Origin: Odontomyia ornata
Lineage: Eukaryota; Arthropoda; Insecta; Diptera; Stratiomyidae
Direction: 5' to 3'
DNA: 64,000 nucleotides
Assembly: GCA_963969285.1 (NCBI GenBank)
Contig: OZ017738.1
Span: 240,138,132 to 240,202,131, forward strand
This document shows, piece by piece, positions 1-11,141 of the stretch (position 1 is its first letter; each line of letters opens with the position of its first letter). Below the pieces are notes generated by a model, which saw only the letters and a program-made list of their open reading frames with translations, did not search any database and was not told the DNA's origin. The translations under genes and the position numbers were made by a program.

Positions 1-1624
1 AAACTCACGACTGATGTTAAATAAAAAGGATTTCTTCTGACGATTTAACTTGGTCCCGGCATTATTCTTCAGTAACTGCCTTGACTCTGTCGCCACGTAA
101 ACGACATGACACAGAATTCTCACCCACCTCGACATGCATTGGATGCCAATCAACAGCTACGGTTTTACGGGGCTGGAGCGATATTTCTTCGCATGAGAAG
201 GAGGGTTTTTGCCGGATAACTTTGGTGTCTCACACTATAGATGTGGGGGTGCTTAGCCCATCAAGTAGAGACATTTTGCCATATCTCTAGCTTAGGAAAA
301 GTTGTATGCACCAGTGCACACCCTGCCGTTGATCGAGGGTGCATTGAGTCGGCTACCTCAAGCGCATTTTATCACCAACTTAGACCTCAAAGACGCATTC
401 TTGCAGATCCCTTTGGATTCTAGTTCAAAGGAGAAGACCGCGTTCACAGTTCCAGGTCACCCATTGTGCCACTTTGTGACCATGTCGTTTGGCCTGTTTT
501 ATGCTCCACAGACTATGACAAGCCTTGTGGATAAGGTAATACCACCGCACTTCGACAGCAAGTCTTCATATATCTGAATGAAATTACTTATAACCGAGAC
601 CTTTGATGAGTACATCGTCCTGCTTCAGGAATTGGGTTTGCATAGCCGGAAGACAGAGTTGAACATCAACATCCAAGAGAGTTAACCATTAACATCAAAG
701 AGTCAGTTCGTTATGACGGAGGTTAAGTACTTAGGTTACATCATAGGTCACGGTAACATCGAAACCGACCCGGATTAGGCAAAAGCGATAGACGCATTTC
801 CTCTGTCTAAGACCACCAAGCATTTCTGGGCTTATGCGGCTGGTACCAACGATTCGTACGTGACTATGCGACCAACACCACACCCTTGACGGACATGCTG
901 CGTAAGGGATGGAAGCTCATCTGGGAAGCGCCCGGCTTGCAGGCCTTTGAAGAGCCAACGAAGAGCTTGACATCAGCTCCCTTACTTTAGAGCCTAGACA
1001 TTAACAAACCGTTCTCAATCCATTGTGGTGTGCGTCAATATGGAGTAGGAGCAGCCTTAGTCTAGGTTACGGACTCAAGTTAAACCCAGCCCAGTGGAGC
1101 TACTCTGTCTCTGAGCAGGAATGTTTGGCAACGGTGTTGGCGGTGAAGCGGGTAATGGAGGGATTTCTATACGAGTGGTTGGGACATGCATCAGGAGATC
1201 CCGTACATCGATGATCACATCCTCTGAGTGCGCATGGTGGACGGCGTACGCTGCGGCGGCGAAAAACTTTCTTTGGCCGAAAATGGCCCAACAAATCAAA
1301 ACTGATATAGCTGCCTGTAAAACGTTTAAGTGCAATAAAGCACAAAATGCTATCCCTCGGCCTCCGATGGGTAAATTTGAATTACTTGAGTAAGTGTTCT
1401 GCGCGTGTGTTTCGATTTCTTCGGCCCATATTCACATTCGACGTCTGGACGCATTGGAGTTATCGTGGTCATGGATCAACTGTCAAAGCTCCCGACCATT
1501 GAGTCGATCCCGAACATGTATACAGAGCCCGATCCTAAGCTTTTTAGAGAAACGTATCTTCCATGTATTTGAAGTACCGGAGTATGTCATCTCCGACAAT
1601 GGAGCTCAATTCATATCTATCTAG
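1..1624 (+). pseudogene. Ty3/Gypsy pol remnant (RT, RNase H, integrase), fragment F1
   Basis: This is a decayed polyprotein of an LTR retrotransposon, which would copy element RNA into DNA and integrate it. Near 215-300 the PR-RT linker is recognisable (TLVSHTIDVG, then SPAMEK-like residues). RT follows at 302-577, with LDLKDAFLQIPLD, the KEKTAF block, FVTMSFGL and APQTMT. RT motifs then continue with stops to about 780 (VKYLGYIIGHG). RNase H remnants lie at about 950-1150 (SYSVSEQECLATVLAVK). The integrase zinc-binding stretch is at 1250-1390 (FLWPKMAQQIK), and the core ends near 1624 with VISDNGAQF. Many stops and frame changes make it non-functional. It is a sister family of the minus-strand Gypsy copies further right, because its RT has DSSSKEK where they have DEGSRDK. 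The left end is cut by the window; no LTR or PBS was found. Confidence 0.85.
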
Positions 1625-4325
1625 GAATTTGAACCACCTGCCCTTCAGTCTCCCCATGACAGGGTGCCATCGTGGACACTGCTCTGTGATAACCTAACGA
1701 GTTGCAAAGAAATTGACGAAACATCATTAAACGCACTCGTGTGGATGACGGATGTCATCTGACTGATCGTTCCGGAAGCGGGTAGTTTTCGTCGGCTAAC
1801 GTCATTGATGTTTCGTCATCGGCAGGTCCTGTACCTGTCATCAGCGTGGCATCGTTGTCACGTGAAACTAATACAAGTAATTGAAAAGGCATTAGTTCCT
1901 ATATTATTTTGAATTAATGCACCTTCAACTCTCATTTGTGCGGAAGATTATAGTAACGGAAGAGTGATAAAAGTTAGTTCGAAGTGATCCTACCCGAGGT
2001 TGTAGCGTAGCTTTGAGATCAGCCTTCGTGGTTTTCCTCGATGACGGTACGTTTTAACTGTGAATTTTCTCAATTTGAATATCAGTTGTCGGTGAATTTC
2101 AGTCAAATTGAATTGACTCGCCTCCCTTTATTCATTTGCACCACGTAACTCACATAAATCGTGTGGCAAATCATTTGCCAAGGGCAAGTGGATGTCGGCG
2201 CTCCACCACCGCCATCCCAACAGACGCTAGCAGCTGCCTCCAGCCACTGCATTCTTCCACAGATACCTGCACACCCATTCACCATAACCAGAAAGTGTGC
2301 GATCCAAGCAAGCAGAACGGAGACCAAGATAATTATATTTGTTGACCAATGAATAAGTAGTAAAAAGTAGTTTTAGATGAAGAAAAGGATTTAAAAATTT
2401 CGTGTGAAATTTATATATTAATAATCCCTAGATAACGAACTAAAGTTGTATATAGCTGATAGATATTTTTAAAAATAATGCTACATTTACATTCATGCAT
2501 TCAAAAATTTTGTTTGGATTATAAATATTGATCAGGTCATTTGCGACTAATTAAACATCATTGACATCGTAAAACGCAATACCAATCAAGAGAAGAATAA
2601 TTAACGCTTCGAAACAAGAGCGAAGACTTAAAATGTTGAATGCAGCACTTAGCTAAGCTATACTCTACATCATTTATAGAATTCAAGCGTATAGCATATT
2701 GAACGTTACACAACATTCAGAATATCATCACTACAATCAGTATTCCGTAATTTTGTGTCTGGAAATTGCAATAAAAATTGATGTGAAACTCACAGTATAG
2801 AGACAGCAGTATTAAGGGCGCTAAAACTGATTAAATATATGAAACAAATAAAAAATACTAGAAAATTTAAAATCTACAACATCACTTGAGCTTTCTAGAG
2901 TTGAAAGCAAAATTCTATCAATTTAAAAAAATTTAATAACAAACCCTAAAAATGTCACAGCCTACAACAGCAGATTGTAGTAATTTGCAACAAGAAATGT
3001 GTACTTTTTCGTTATTATTTTATTTACGTTGTTTTCTCCCGTCTATGTACTGTTTTCTAGCTTTTGTTGAATAGCTTAGTAACTAAAAAAAATATGTGTA
3101 TGAACTCGGTTCCGATAATAATTCTATATAGATGACAAAAGAAGAAGAGTAAAGTAAAAGAGAAATGAAGCTACCTTACAAAATGGAGACTTGTGGTGGA
3201 CTTGGTTCTACTTTCTTGGACAGACAACGAGTGTTCACTCAGTGGTGATATGTACTGATTTAATCAGATCATATCATGGCTGAACAGGCACACGAGAGCA
3301 TGGTACTGACCAAACCAATGAAGATAACATTTAAAACCCTCCAATTTTTTTTAACGTTAATCAAATTAGCACGATGCTACGTACAACATATGAATAGGTT
3401 AAACGTAACAAAACTATGATGGTACAAAGTCTTTATTTAATTTATAGCTACATTTTGAGAATAAGAATATATTAAAATGTAAAGAATACAAGATATGTAT
3501 TTCTTTCCTAAATAAGAAAATGAAAATATAATATACCACCCGAAGTAAAGCAAAGGAATGCAAACAACATGAGTCCTTATCATGTTTCATAAATATTTAA
3601 TGTCATTCTAAACAGGTTGGGTTAGAAACAAAGAAAACATGAATTGGTTTTAATTAAACTATTTATAAGGTTGGCCATGAAAACACGAAAACTTTTTTTA
3701 GAGGAAAAAAATTCTTAATTAAAAAAACCAGAATCATATTGTTAAGAGGATTAAAATGCGTTTTAAATTTAAAATAAATAGAACACAAGAAAAACAAAAC
3801 TTAATAAATAAATGATAAAGATGACACATTTTGGAAATAAATAAGTGATTGAATCAGCAGCAACTGAAATGTATATTTAATGGAATAAATTCTAGAGAAT
3901 ATGAAATGCCATTCAGCTCAAATGAAATTTTTATCACATGTTTAATATTTATAAAAAGTAAAATCGAAATGAGTTGGTAAGCAAAACCCGAATCTTTCCT
4001 GTTCAGTAGGTAGTCGTTCTTTCTCAGAAGGAAAAGAAGGCGGGAGGTAAGTATGCTGCCCAGGAGGTAGGGTTTTGATAATCGACGCCTGGTTGGTTCG
4101 GGACTTTGGCTCGGTACGCGGTACTGTAGCTTGGCTTTGCGTTTTCAGTTGGAGTAGATTGATTCGGTTTTGAATGGAGTAGTTTATTTCTTACATCACG
4201 TCGATGAATAATCGGGAACGCGTGGATTTTGATTAATGATGTCTCCTGTTTCTCTGTTTTTTACTGGATATACGGTCTGAAAGACATGACAGTAGATTAA
4301 CGTAGAATACAAACTGGCATTTGAT
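1625..4325. other. AT-rich intergenic DNA, no gene seen
   Basis: No coding sequence could be supported here. The part up to about 2,100 may be the 3' untranslated end or LTR of the Gypsy remnant to its left, but no matching second LTR is present in the window. A short GC-richer patch at 2,110-2,330 is open on both strands and shows no motif I recognise. The rest is A/T-rich with many stops in all frames. Near 4,010-4,150 there is another GC-richer patch with no recognised content. Confidence 0.6.
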
Positions 4326-4329
4326 TCGG

Positions 4330-5115
4330 TAGCTGACCTCAAAGACGCATTCTTGCAGATCGCTTTGGATTCTAGTTCAAAAGAGAAGACCGCGTTCTCA
4401 GTTCCAGGTCAACCATTGTGCCACTTTGTGACCATGCCTTTTGGCCTGTGTAATGCTCCGCAGACTATGACACGCCTTATGGATAAGATAATACCACTGC
4501 ACCTACGACACCAAGTCTTCGTATACCAGGATGACATTACTAATAACCGAGTTCTTTGATGAGTACATCGTCCTGCTTCAGGAAGTGAGTTTGTATATCC
4601 GGAAGACAGTGTTAACCATCAACATCCAAGTGAGTTAAACATTAACATCCAAGAGTCAGTACGGCATGACGGAGGTTAAGTACTCAGGTCACGGTAACAT
4701 CAAAATCGACCCGGATAAGACAAAGGCGATAGACGCATTTTCTCTGTCTAAAACCACCAAGCATTCCTGAGCTTATGCAGCTGGTATCAACGATTCGTAC
4801 GTGACTATACGTTCATCACCACAGCTTCGACGGACATGCTGCGTAAGGGACGGAAGCTCATCTGGGAAGTGCCCGGCTTGCAGGCCTTTGAAGAGCTAAC
4901 GAAGTGTCTGATGTCAACTCCCGTACTACATAGCCCAGGCTTTAACAGACCATTCTCAATCGCTTGTGGTGCGAGTGAACACGGAGTAGGAGCAGCCTTA
5001 GTCCAGGTTACGGAAGATGGCGAGGAAGTGCCCATAGCTTTCATGTCTCACAAATTAAACCCGGCCCAGCGGAGCTACCCTGTCTCTGAGCGGGAATGTG
5101 TGGCAACGGTGTTGC
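4330..5115 (+). pseudogene. Ty3/Gypsy pol remnant (RT, RNase H), fragment F2
   Basis: This second copy of the F1 family starts abruptly inside RT (LKDAFLQIALDSSS). It keeps a better catalytic region than F1: FVTMPFGLCNAPQTMTRLMDK and then VYQDD at about 4,525-4,540, where the two aspartates of the RT active site are present. Frameshifts and an internal duplication of a short phrase (near 4,610-4,665, ATTAACATCCAA-like) follow. RNase H is readable from 4,836 to about 5,110 (LRKGRKLIWE, FSIACGASEHGVGAALVQ, MSHKLNPAQRSY, VSERECVATVL). The integrase half is absent, because the frame runs at about 5,115 straight into a different, non-LTR element. The source would be a gypsy-type retrotransposon; this copy is dead. 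Confidence 0.85.
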
Positions 5116-5117
5116 GG

Positions 5118-5770
5118 GTCAAACAAATAAAATGGAAGTCTTAAATATAATTAATGGATTGAAAAAAAATACGGTCCCAGGCATCGATAGCATCAGGACG
5201 AATGAGATACGTATGATCAAGGAGGACGTAGCTGAGCTTATGGCAAATTTTATAAACGTGCATATGAGGAATGGGTCATTTCCAGAAAAGGAAAAATTTG
5301 CAAAATATAGTTCCTAAATTTAAGGGTGCTTATTTCTTGTCCTGAATAACTATCGCTCGGTTTTGCTTTTGACGGGACTTAGTAGGATATTTGAAAAGTA
5401 CTAAACAATCGCTTAACTTAATTTTTAGTTGAAAACTCTATTTTAAACCAACAACAGTTAAGATTTCAAAAGAACAAGAGTACTTTAGACGCTCTGGTTT
5501 CTGTCACACGTTCCATCAAATTCGGACTTGATAGAGGCAATTATGTTATCGCAATTTTTGTGGATTTGAAAAAAGCATTTGACACAAGGGTAGTCCTAAC
5601 CAGTTGTTTAAAAGTTACTTGGAGGGAAGATTGCATAGAGCTTCAATCAACAATGTCTTGAGTGACCGAGCACCTACGAAAATAGGAGTTCCCCAAAGCT
5701 CAATACTTGGCCCAATTTTGTTTCTGATATACACAAATAATCCAAATTCATGTGGAGTAACGCAGATATC
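5118..5770 (+). pseudogene. Jockey-like non-LTR retrotransposon RT fragment
   Basis: This is a partial reverse transcriptase of a LINE-like element. The visible order is LNIINGLKKNTVPGIDSI at about 5,138-5,195 (RT block 1, normally KAPGxDxI), NNYRSVLLLTGLSRIFEK near 5,345-5,400, a TLDAL phrase near 5,490, VDLKKAFDT near 5,560-5,585 (first catalytic Asp block), and GVPQSSILGPILF near 5,690-5,720 (the PQGS-type block). The YxDD block is missing, because the sequence ends near 5,760. At least two frame changes and several stops separate these blocks. The clade call (jockey group rather than R1) is an inference from block wording, and this element is clearly different from the R1-like elements elsewhere in the window. 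Confidence 0.75.
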
Positions 5771-5779
5771 ATTGTAGTG

Positions 5780-6480
5780 ATTTAGGTAGATGAATGTCCG
5801 TGAAGGACTGCAGCGATGGTCTGCTCCCTCAGCAGAACAAGATGGTAGTATCCGCCGAGATTTGGCCTTGTCTGAGGACACGTGAATGCACTGGCAGGCT
5901 AGGTTTGCGGTGTCTTGGGGCGGGTTCTTTTCCCCAGCACAAGGACACACTACAATAGAATTTCGCACTCGCGAATTAAAAGCGTCGAATGCCGATCGAA
6001 TGCCAAGGTAATCTACTAGGGGTTGAATTGCTTGTTCAAAGAACAAATTTGGCCGGTAAAAAATGAATGGACTTGAGAGACTTCGTCGTTACCGACGATA
6101 CTTATGGCCCACAAATAAGAGTGGGGCATCCAGGTGGAAGCAGCACTACCTCGCATCCTCTCAACCGGCCCAAGATCCAAACGTAGACGTGGCCATATAT
6201 TTCTCATTTGAGTCATACAAACATAATTTGCATGAATTTTCCCATCAAATGGGGAATAGAAACGTGGCCAATTTATGTTATAGTATTATGCGATGGAATC
6301 GCATAACACAATACCATCAAAGCGCACTTGAGCAGAAGGCCACTTTACCCGGGCAAGAGCCCCTTTAACACAAAAGAAGGAAGAGTGCGCCCGATGGCTA
6401 GCCCATTTCAGTCGAAGGGCCTCCCATCGTTGCGGGTTCTATACCCGGTCAGGTTAGGCCAAAAGAAAGACCGAAGGTAT
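5780..6480. repeat. Short dispersed block "alpha", copy 1
   Basis: About 700 bp begin near TAGGTAGATGAATGTCCGTG and recur at 28,845-29,215 (shortened) and 45,608-46,320. The copies share a run of phrases, including a CGCGTGAATGCACTGGCAGG-like stretch, so the relationship is direct. In copies 2 and 3 the block lies beyond the Gag end of a Gypsy copy and before the AT spacer, so it is part of the compound array unit. A 9-bp perfect hairpin (TTATGCGAT/ATCGCATAA, 3-nt loop) sits at 6,286-6,306. No coding function was recognised. Confidence 0.7.
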
Positions 6481-7010
6481 AGGTTTAATAATTCATTGTA
6501 CTTTTATTGGACTTTCTTTACTGATAATTTTTTCCAACTATATTTATTGCGCAAATTTCAAAGACGCTTGTAAACTTGAAACACATTCACCATGTTATAT
6601 TATTTCTTCAAAATGGGAAAATAACGGTTTTGTGATAATTTAATGCAATCATTTCCAGCCGTGTTGTTTCTCCATTTGTATCTATTATTTTTTTACTGAA
6701 TTCTAAGTGTATCTCACTTTCTTTTTGAATTAGGCTCGGGTTTCTGAATTTCAATTTGTCCACTCTTGACAGGCTTTGTTCTTAATAATAACTTTATTCA
6801 TAAACATCTCTATCAAAGCGTTTTTTCAAATCATTTATGAATTCATTGAGTAAAATATATTGTACGTTAATTTATTATTAAAATCTTTTATTTTAGTATG
6901 TTTTATTTTCGCTTTGAGGGGCAACAAAATACACTCATAAAAAATATAAAAATAAATATGAATAATAAATGATAACTTAAAATATGTTCAATGATCATAT
7001 ATTCACACTT
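6480..7010. repeat. AT-rich spacer block of the array unit, copy 1
   Basis: This non-coding AT-rich block is nearly the same as 14,080-14,560 and 46,320-46,803. In the last copy the block is cut by BEL-1 and resumes at 55,463. It immediately follows the 3' end (minus strand) of the WDR6-like sequence and may be the 3' flank of that gene. No terminator or RNA gene was recognised. Confidence 0.65.
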
Positions 7011-7059
7011 CCAAAAATACTCGTAATTACACCTTGCGACACAAGAAAATTAACCCCAT

Positions 7060-8450
7060 GCAAGCAAATTAAAATTCGACATAAATTCAAGATTAAATAA
7101 AAAATAAAACTTCTTGCGATTTGTGCTTGACTATGACCGGCAATACATCCAGACTTACGGCATCCTCGACGAGCACTCGTTGACGATGTGCTGGTTTCAA
7201 TTAATAATTGACACATTTACATTCTCCCTTCTCATCACAAACTAGAGCTTCCACATTCGATGGAAAACAGAAAGAACGAATCAAATTAGAAACTATGCAC
7301 TTTTCATATATCTTTTGAATCTTATCATTGTCATCAATTTCAAATACTGATACAAGTTAATAACCCGTTAAAGCAATAAAATTTTCAAACGCTACTAACA
7401 ATGCACACTTATAGCCCGCATAACGATTTACTACATGCCAGAAACTATCTTTACTGTAAAGAAATCTATTTTGACTAGTTATCCCTAAACCTAACTTTTC
7501 CTTTCTATAACTGTTCTTTGCAAGGTATTCTCGATTTGGATTGTTGTCCTTCTGATCCACTGGTTTGACCGGTAAAGAAATAATCGGATATCACATGAGA
7601 TATAATATTTCCATCGCTGCCAGTAGAGAATAAAGTTTTTGATATTCCATCAAATTCAAAATCCAAAATTGTAGACCCGAAATGATGGCGTCGTTCAAAA
7701 ATTAAATCATTATTGACATCCCAAATGCAAACATATGAATCTTCTCCAGCTGATACAAGGAAAGGCTTAGCAGCGTTTTCTAAAATTTTTGCCTTGAAAA
7801 CTCTTGCGTTATGGCCGTAAACACTGCGAATAGGCTAAATTGGTTCAGGTCATTGACCTTCCGAAATCGTAGACAATCTCACTGATCCATCATCTGACGT
7901 TGCTACTATGAGTGAATGCTTTGGATTAACATCAATGGAAAAAAATTACTCCACTGTTGCCGGATGAACGCCAAACTATAGGTTCACGGATTAGCTGATT
8001 GCACTCTACGCACGTTGTGGCTTCCACGCAAATAATTCACCAAATGCGGTACCTGCAAAAACCATCGTTTTCAAGAGTGTTATCTCCACTACTGTTGAGC
8101 AATATATTGTCGATTTATCAACGCATGAGGATCGCCCGTCTAATATTATTTTCCCCGAATCAAACAATCTCAATTTCAACGTTCCACTGCATCCAGTAAT
8201 TAATAATATTCCCCGCGTGTCTGCATTGAATAGTTTGCCACTACTTATCTAACCTGATATTTCGCCTTTGCATCCAAGTCTCTAACTGTTCTAATATCAT
8301 AACCTCTCGTTCTCCATCCACTAATATAAAAGAGTCCATTATTATTGTATACAAATATGATTTCTGTGGACGCAACACAAAGGACAATTACTTAGATCTC
8401 GTTGGTACGCACGCCACGTACCGAATTTGCAAGAGGAATCGACTGAAACT
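7060..8450 (-). pseudogene. WDR6-like: WDR6-like WD-repeat gene fragment, copy 1
   Basis: This is a broken copy of a WD40-repeat protein most like WDR6, the partner subunit for tRNA ribose 2'-O-methylation in eukaryotes. On the minus strand it shows VDQKDNNPN and a phrase around GYAGYKCALLVAFENFIALT (about 7,360-7,560), and upstream the SAGEDSYVCIWDVNND-type WD repeat (about 7,690-7,760). Further upstream are FAGTAFGELFAWKPQ-type sequence (about 8,020-8,070) and a DSFILVDGERE-like piece (about 8,300-8,350). Stops and indels occur throughout. Copies at 14,660 and 55,600 have the same order. Between coding pieces there is intron-like sequence (near 7,100 and downstream), so the copy was made at DNA level. 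The functional gene is presumably elsewhere. The WDR6 call rests on the GHNARVFKA...SAGEDSYVCIWD signature, best seen in copy 2. Confidence 0.65.
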
Positions 8451-8469
8451 TTGTTTTTCGCTGTCACTT

Positions 8470-9995
8470 CACAACATCACGTTCACTGGTTGTTGGTTTG
8501 TAAAGGGACAAACTACCAAAACGACAAGTGAAAATTGTTAACAAACAACAAAAGTATTACGAGAATAGCTTTCTTCTCATTTTGGGTGAAGAGGGAGGCG
8601 CCGTTCAATTCATTTGTACATTTTGGTTTAATTTTGCATTTTCCGATGTTGGATAATTTCCGAAGTGAATTATAAATGGTAAGTGCAAAGTATAACGAGA
8701 GGGACAAGATGAAAATTTGGGTTTTTTCTGAAGAAATTTACAGGGAAAATCCGGAACATTTACATGACGCGGGGATGTTGTGACGTCCATTCTCACGCTT
8801 GATTGAATTGAATTTGAAACCGTGCACACTGCACTGTTGAATTGTTTTCAAAGTATAAGTTGTTGCTCTTAATTTTCCTATTGCAAAAACAAAGCACTCC
8901 AAAAAGCTTGTAGTAAATTTCGAAATAATAAACGTCTCTAATCCTTTTGTTTCCCACCATTTGACACTAAATTCCCTCTGGAGACACTACACTACAACCA
9001 ATCATGAATGATTACACGTGAATTAGATTAGTTTCAACGGAAACAACGGCATAGATATTTTGTTTGACACTTTTATCGGTAATTTAAATGCACTAAGCAG
9101 AGAGCATTTTTTCTCGGATGGACTAATAGAGCGAATGGATCCGCGACAACTAAATTTCAAGTTAAGGTTCGAACCTGAAACCATGCCAACTGCACCGTGA
9201 TTAAATAAGATGGCGTAAGAGTAAGAACACTTATCCACTGTCGCCAATCGCGAGCTCTTCTTCGCACTCTCAGAAGATTTGCACGGGACTACGACACATG
9301 TCCAGTGCGAGAACTCCCGTCGTTTGTTCGTAACTTCGAGCACACGAAAAAGTAAAATGCAATTACAATTGCGATGGCCAAGTAAATTTGGCTAAGTTCA
9401 ATGAATTGAAACTTGACTTTATTTTTCCAAACAATTTTCCCGTGTATCCTCGTCGTTTTGCGGCACTGTTGAAATTGCATTTTTTCCCTTGCCGGTGCGG
9501 TTTTCGTGACATCCGCCGTGCGTGGCGTTCTGCAGAAGTCTCTCCGTTGTTGCTGTTCGTCGCCTTGCGGGACTCCTCACAACCGCAGTTAACAAACCTT
9601 CCATCCACTTTCCATTGCATTCGTGGATAAACTCCGTTGTAAAGGGCTTTGCCGTTTCCAGACTTCAATTGCAAATTTGAATGATTATTATTATTTTAAA
9701 TTTACAATTGAAATTTGGATCAGCATTACGGTGGTTTTCAAGCAGTTTGCTTAGGCACTACTCGATTACTACACTACTAATTTTCTCGCGATCCCAAGAA
9801 GACGAGGATTTTCAGGTGGAATATCGATTGTGTTCGGGGTCGAAACGCGAAGTGGGACGACAGATGAAAACGATTAGTGGACGGACAGACTGACGCAAAT
9901 ACTTCCGACTTGCTATAAATGGTTAAAGCCTGCGTGTGAGTGAAAGTGAATTCGGACGGAGAAAACAGACGTATATAAACGTAAATAAATAAACT
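8470..9995. repeat. Upstream block "beta" of the array unit, copy 1
   Basis: This block lies between the WDR6-like sequence and the integrase end of Gypsy and recurs at 15,880-17,400 and 56,940-58,120, with a 245-bp piece at 29,225-29,470. It may hold the WDR6 5' flank and the Gypsy 3' end. Both strands stay open around 9,390-9,630 in three copies, but no domain is recognisable and one frame is not clearly better kept, so I do not call a gene. A TATATAAA-like box at about 9,971 and a similar one near 17,388 lie next to the integrase end. Confidence 0.6.
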
Positions 9996-9999
9996 ACCG

Positions 10000-11136
10000 A
10001 CGCAGGTCTTTAGCGTGATATACCCCTACTTCTTTCCCCGATAGGTCGGTGAGCAAGTAACGATTGGGTCCTACAACCGTTTGTGCACAGCTTTGCAGGG
10101 AATGGCGATCTAGTTTGGCGTTGTGATGCCCAGCCGCGTCGCTTTGGCAGAAAATCCGACGAAAAACCTCATCCCTTTCTCTAAAATCGGAAGATCGAGA
10201 CCTCAGGTTGTAATGCGCCTAATTTGCACATCCTGCGCCTGCAGAGAGCACATGGTGGCGGACAATCTGCGGTCCCAATCCTTCTGAGTTGGATGGACAT
10301 TAGCACGGATCGCAGCTAACAGTGTGCAATTCAAATGTTCTGATGCGTTGGGTTGAGGAGGGTATATTGGCTTCAGTTGATGTTCGACACCGTACCGTTC
10401 GATTGAACCCTTAAACTGCCGAGATAGGAACTGTACTCCATTTTCCGAGTACACAATTTTTGCTACTCTAAACACATGGAATACTCGACTCTCTTAAAAA
10501 TTTCACAATAGGTGGGGTCGTGAATTTGCGAATAGGTTCTACGAGTGAGAATTTCGAGAGCTGGTCGAGCACAACTATAGCTCCGATGTGTCCCATAGAA
10601 GAACGAGGATATGGTCCGAGTAGATCTATATACAGACGTTGGAATACGCGCTCCGGAACGTTGAGTTGACCTATAGGAGGTCGAAGAGGCTGGTTGGGAG
10701 CTTTGGTGCCTTAACAGGTCTCACAGGCACTCACGTAGTCTTTGACCTGGGATGACATTTCAGGCCAAAAGAAATACTTCTTAAGACGCCCAAGTGTCCA
10801 ACCGTAACCACCGTTGGCACTTAGTGGATGGTCGTGTGCAACGGGGATCAGATTATGAGTCATTTCCTCTGTCACGCAGAGTTTTCAGAACACTTCTTCT
10901 TGCCATGGATCACCGGTTGCGTATTCATTTCGTCGATGAACGTAGCTATCTATCATTTTCAAATCAGGCAACTGTGTTTGTTGGGTGACGATGGTTTGCC
11001 TCAACTCATTGTAACTGTCTGACTTAAAATGCGAGCTGTCTAAGTTCATGTCGATGCGATCATCGTCACTCCCGGTCCATTCTGCTTCCTCGGGTGAAAA
11101 CATTTGCCAGAGAGTATCGGGCACGATGTTCTGGGT
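10000..11136 (-). pseudogene. Gypsy copy A, integrase end of pol
   Basis: Read leftwards, this begins after the RNase H/integrase junction with NIVPDTL and an acidic linker (DSSHFKSDSYNELRQ, about 10,970-11,060). It continues with the zinc-binding region near 10,700-10,800 and the core with YSENGVQFLSRQFKG (about 10,400-10,455). It ends with the GPxR-type C-terminal fold (about 10,010-10,120; VGPNRY-like and HAKDLRR before the stop). The second catalytic Asp of the DDE triad is replaced: the usual SDNG reads SENG here. About 200 bp between core and C-terminus are missing compared with copies B and E. It is adjacent to block beta on the left and to an LTR-like insert on the right. Confidence 0.85.
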
Positions 11137-11141
11137 CCATT

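Noticed and set aside
2103..2352. Small gene near 2,100-2,350
   Set aside because: Overlapping short frames on both strands, no motif and no second copy to compare.
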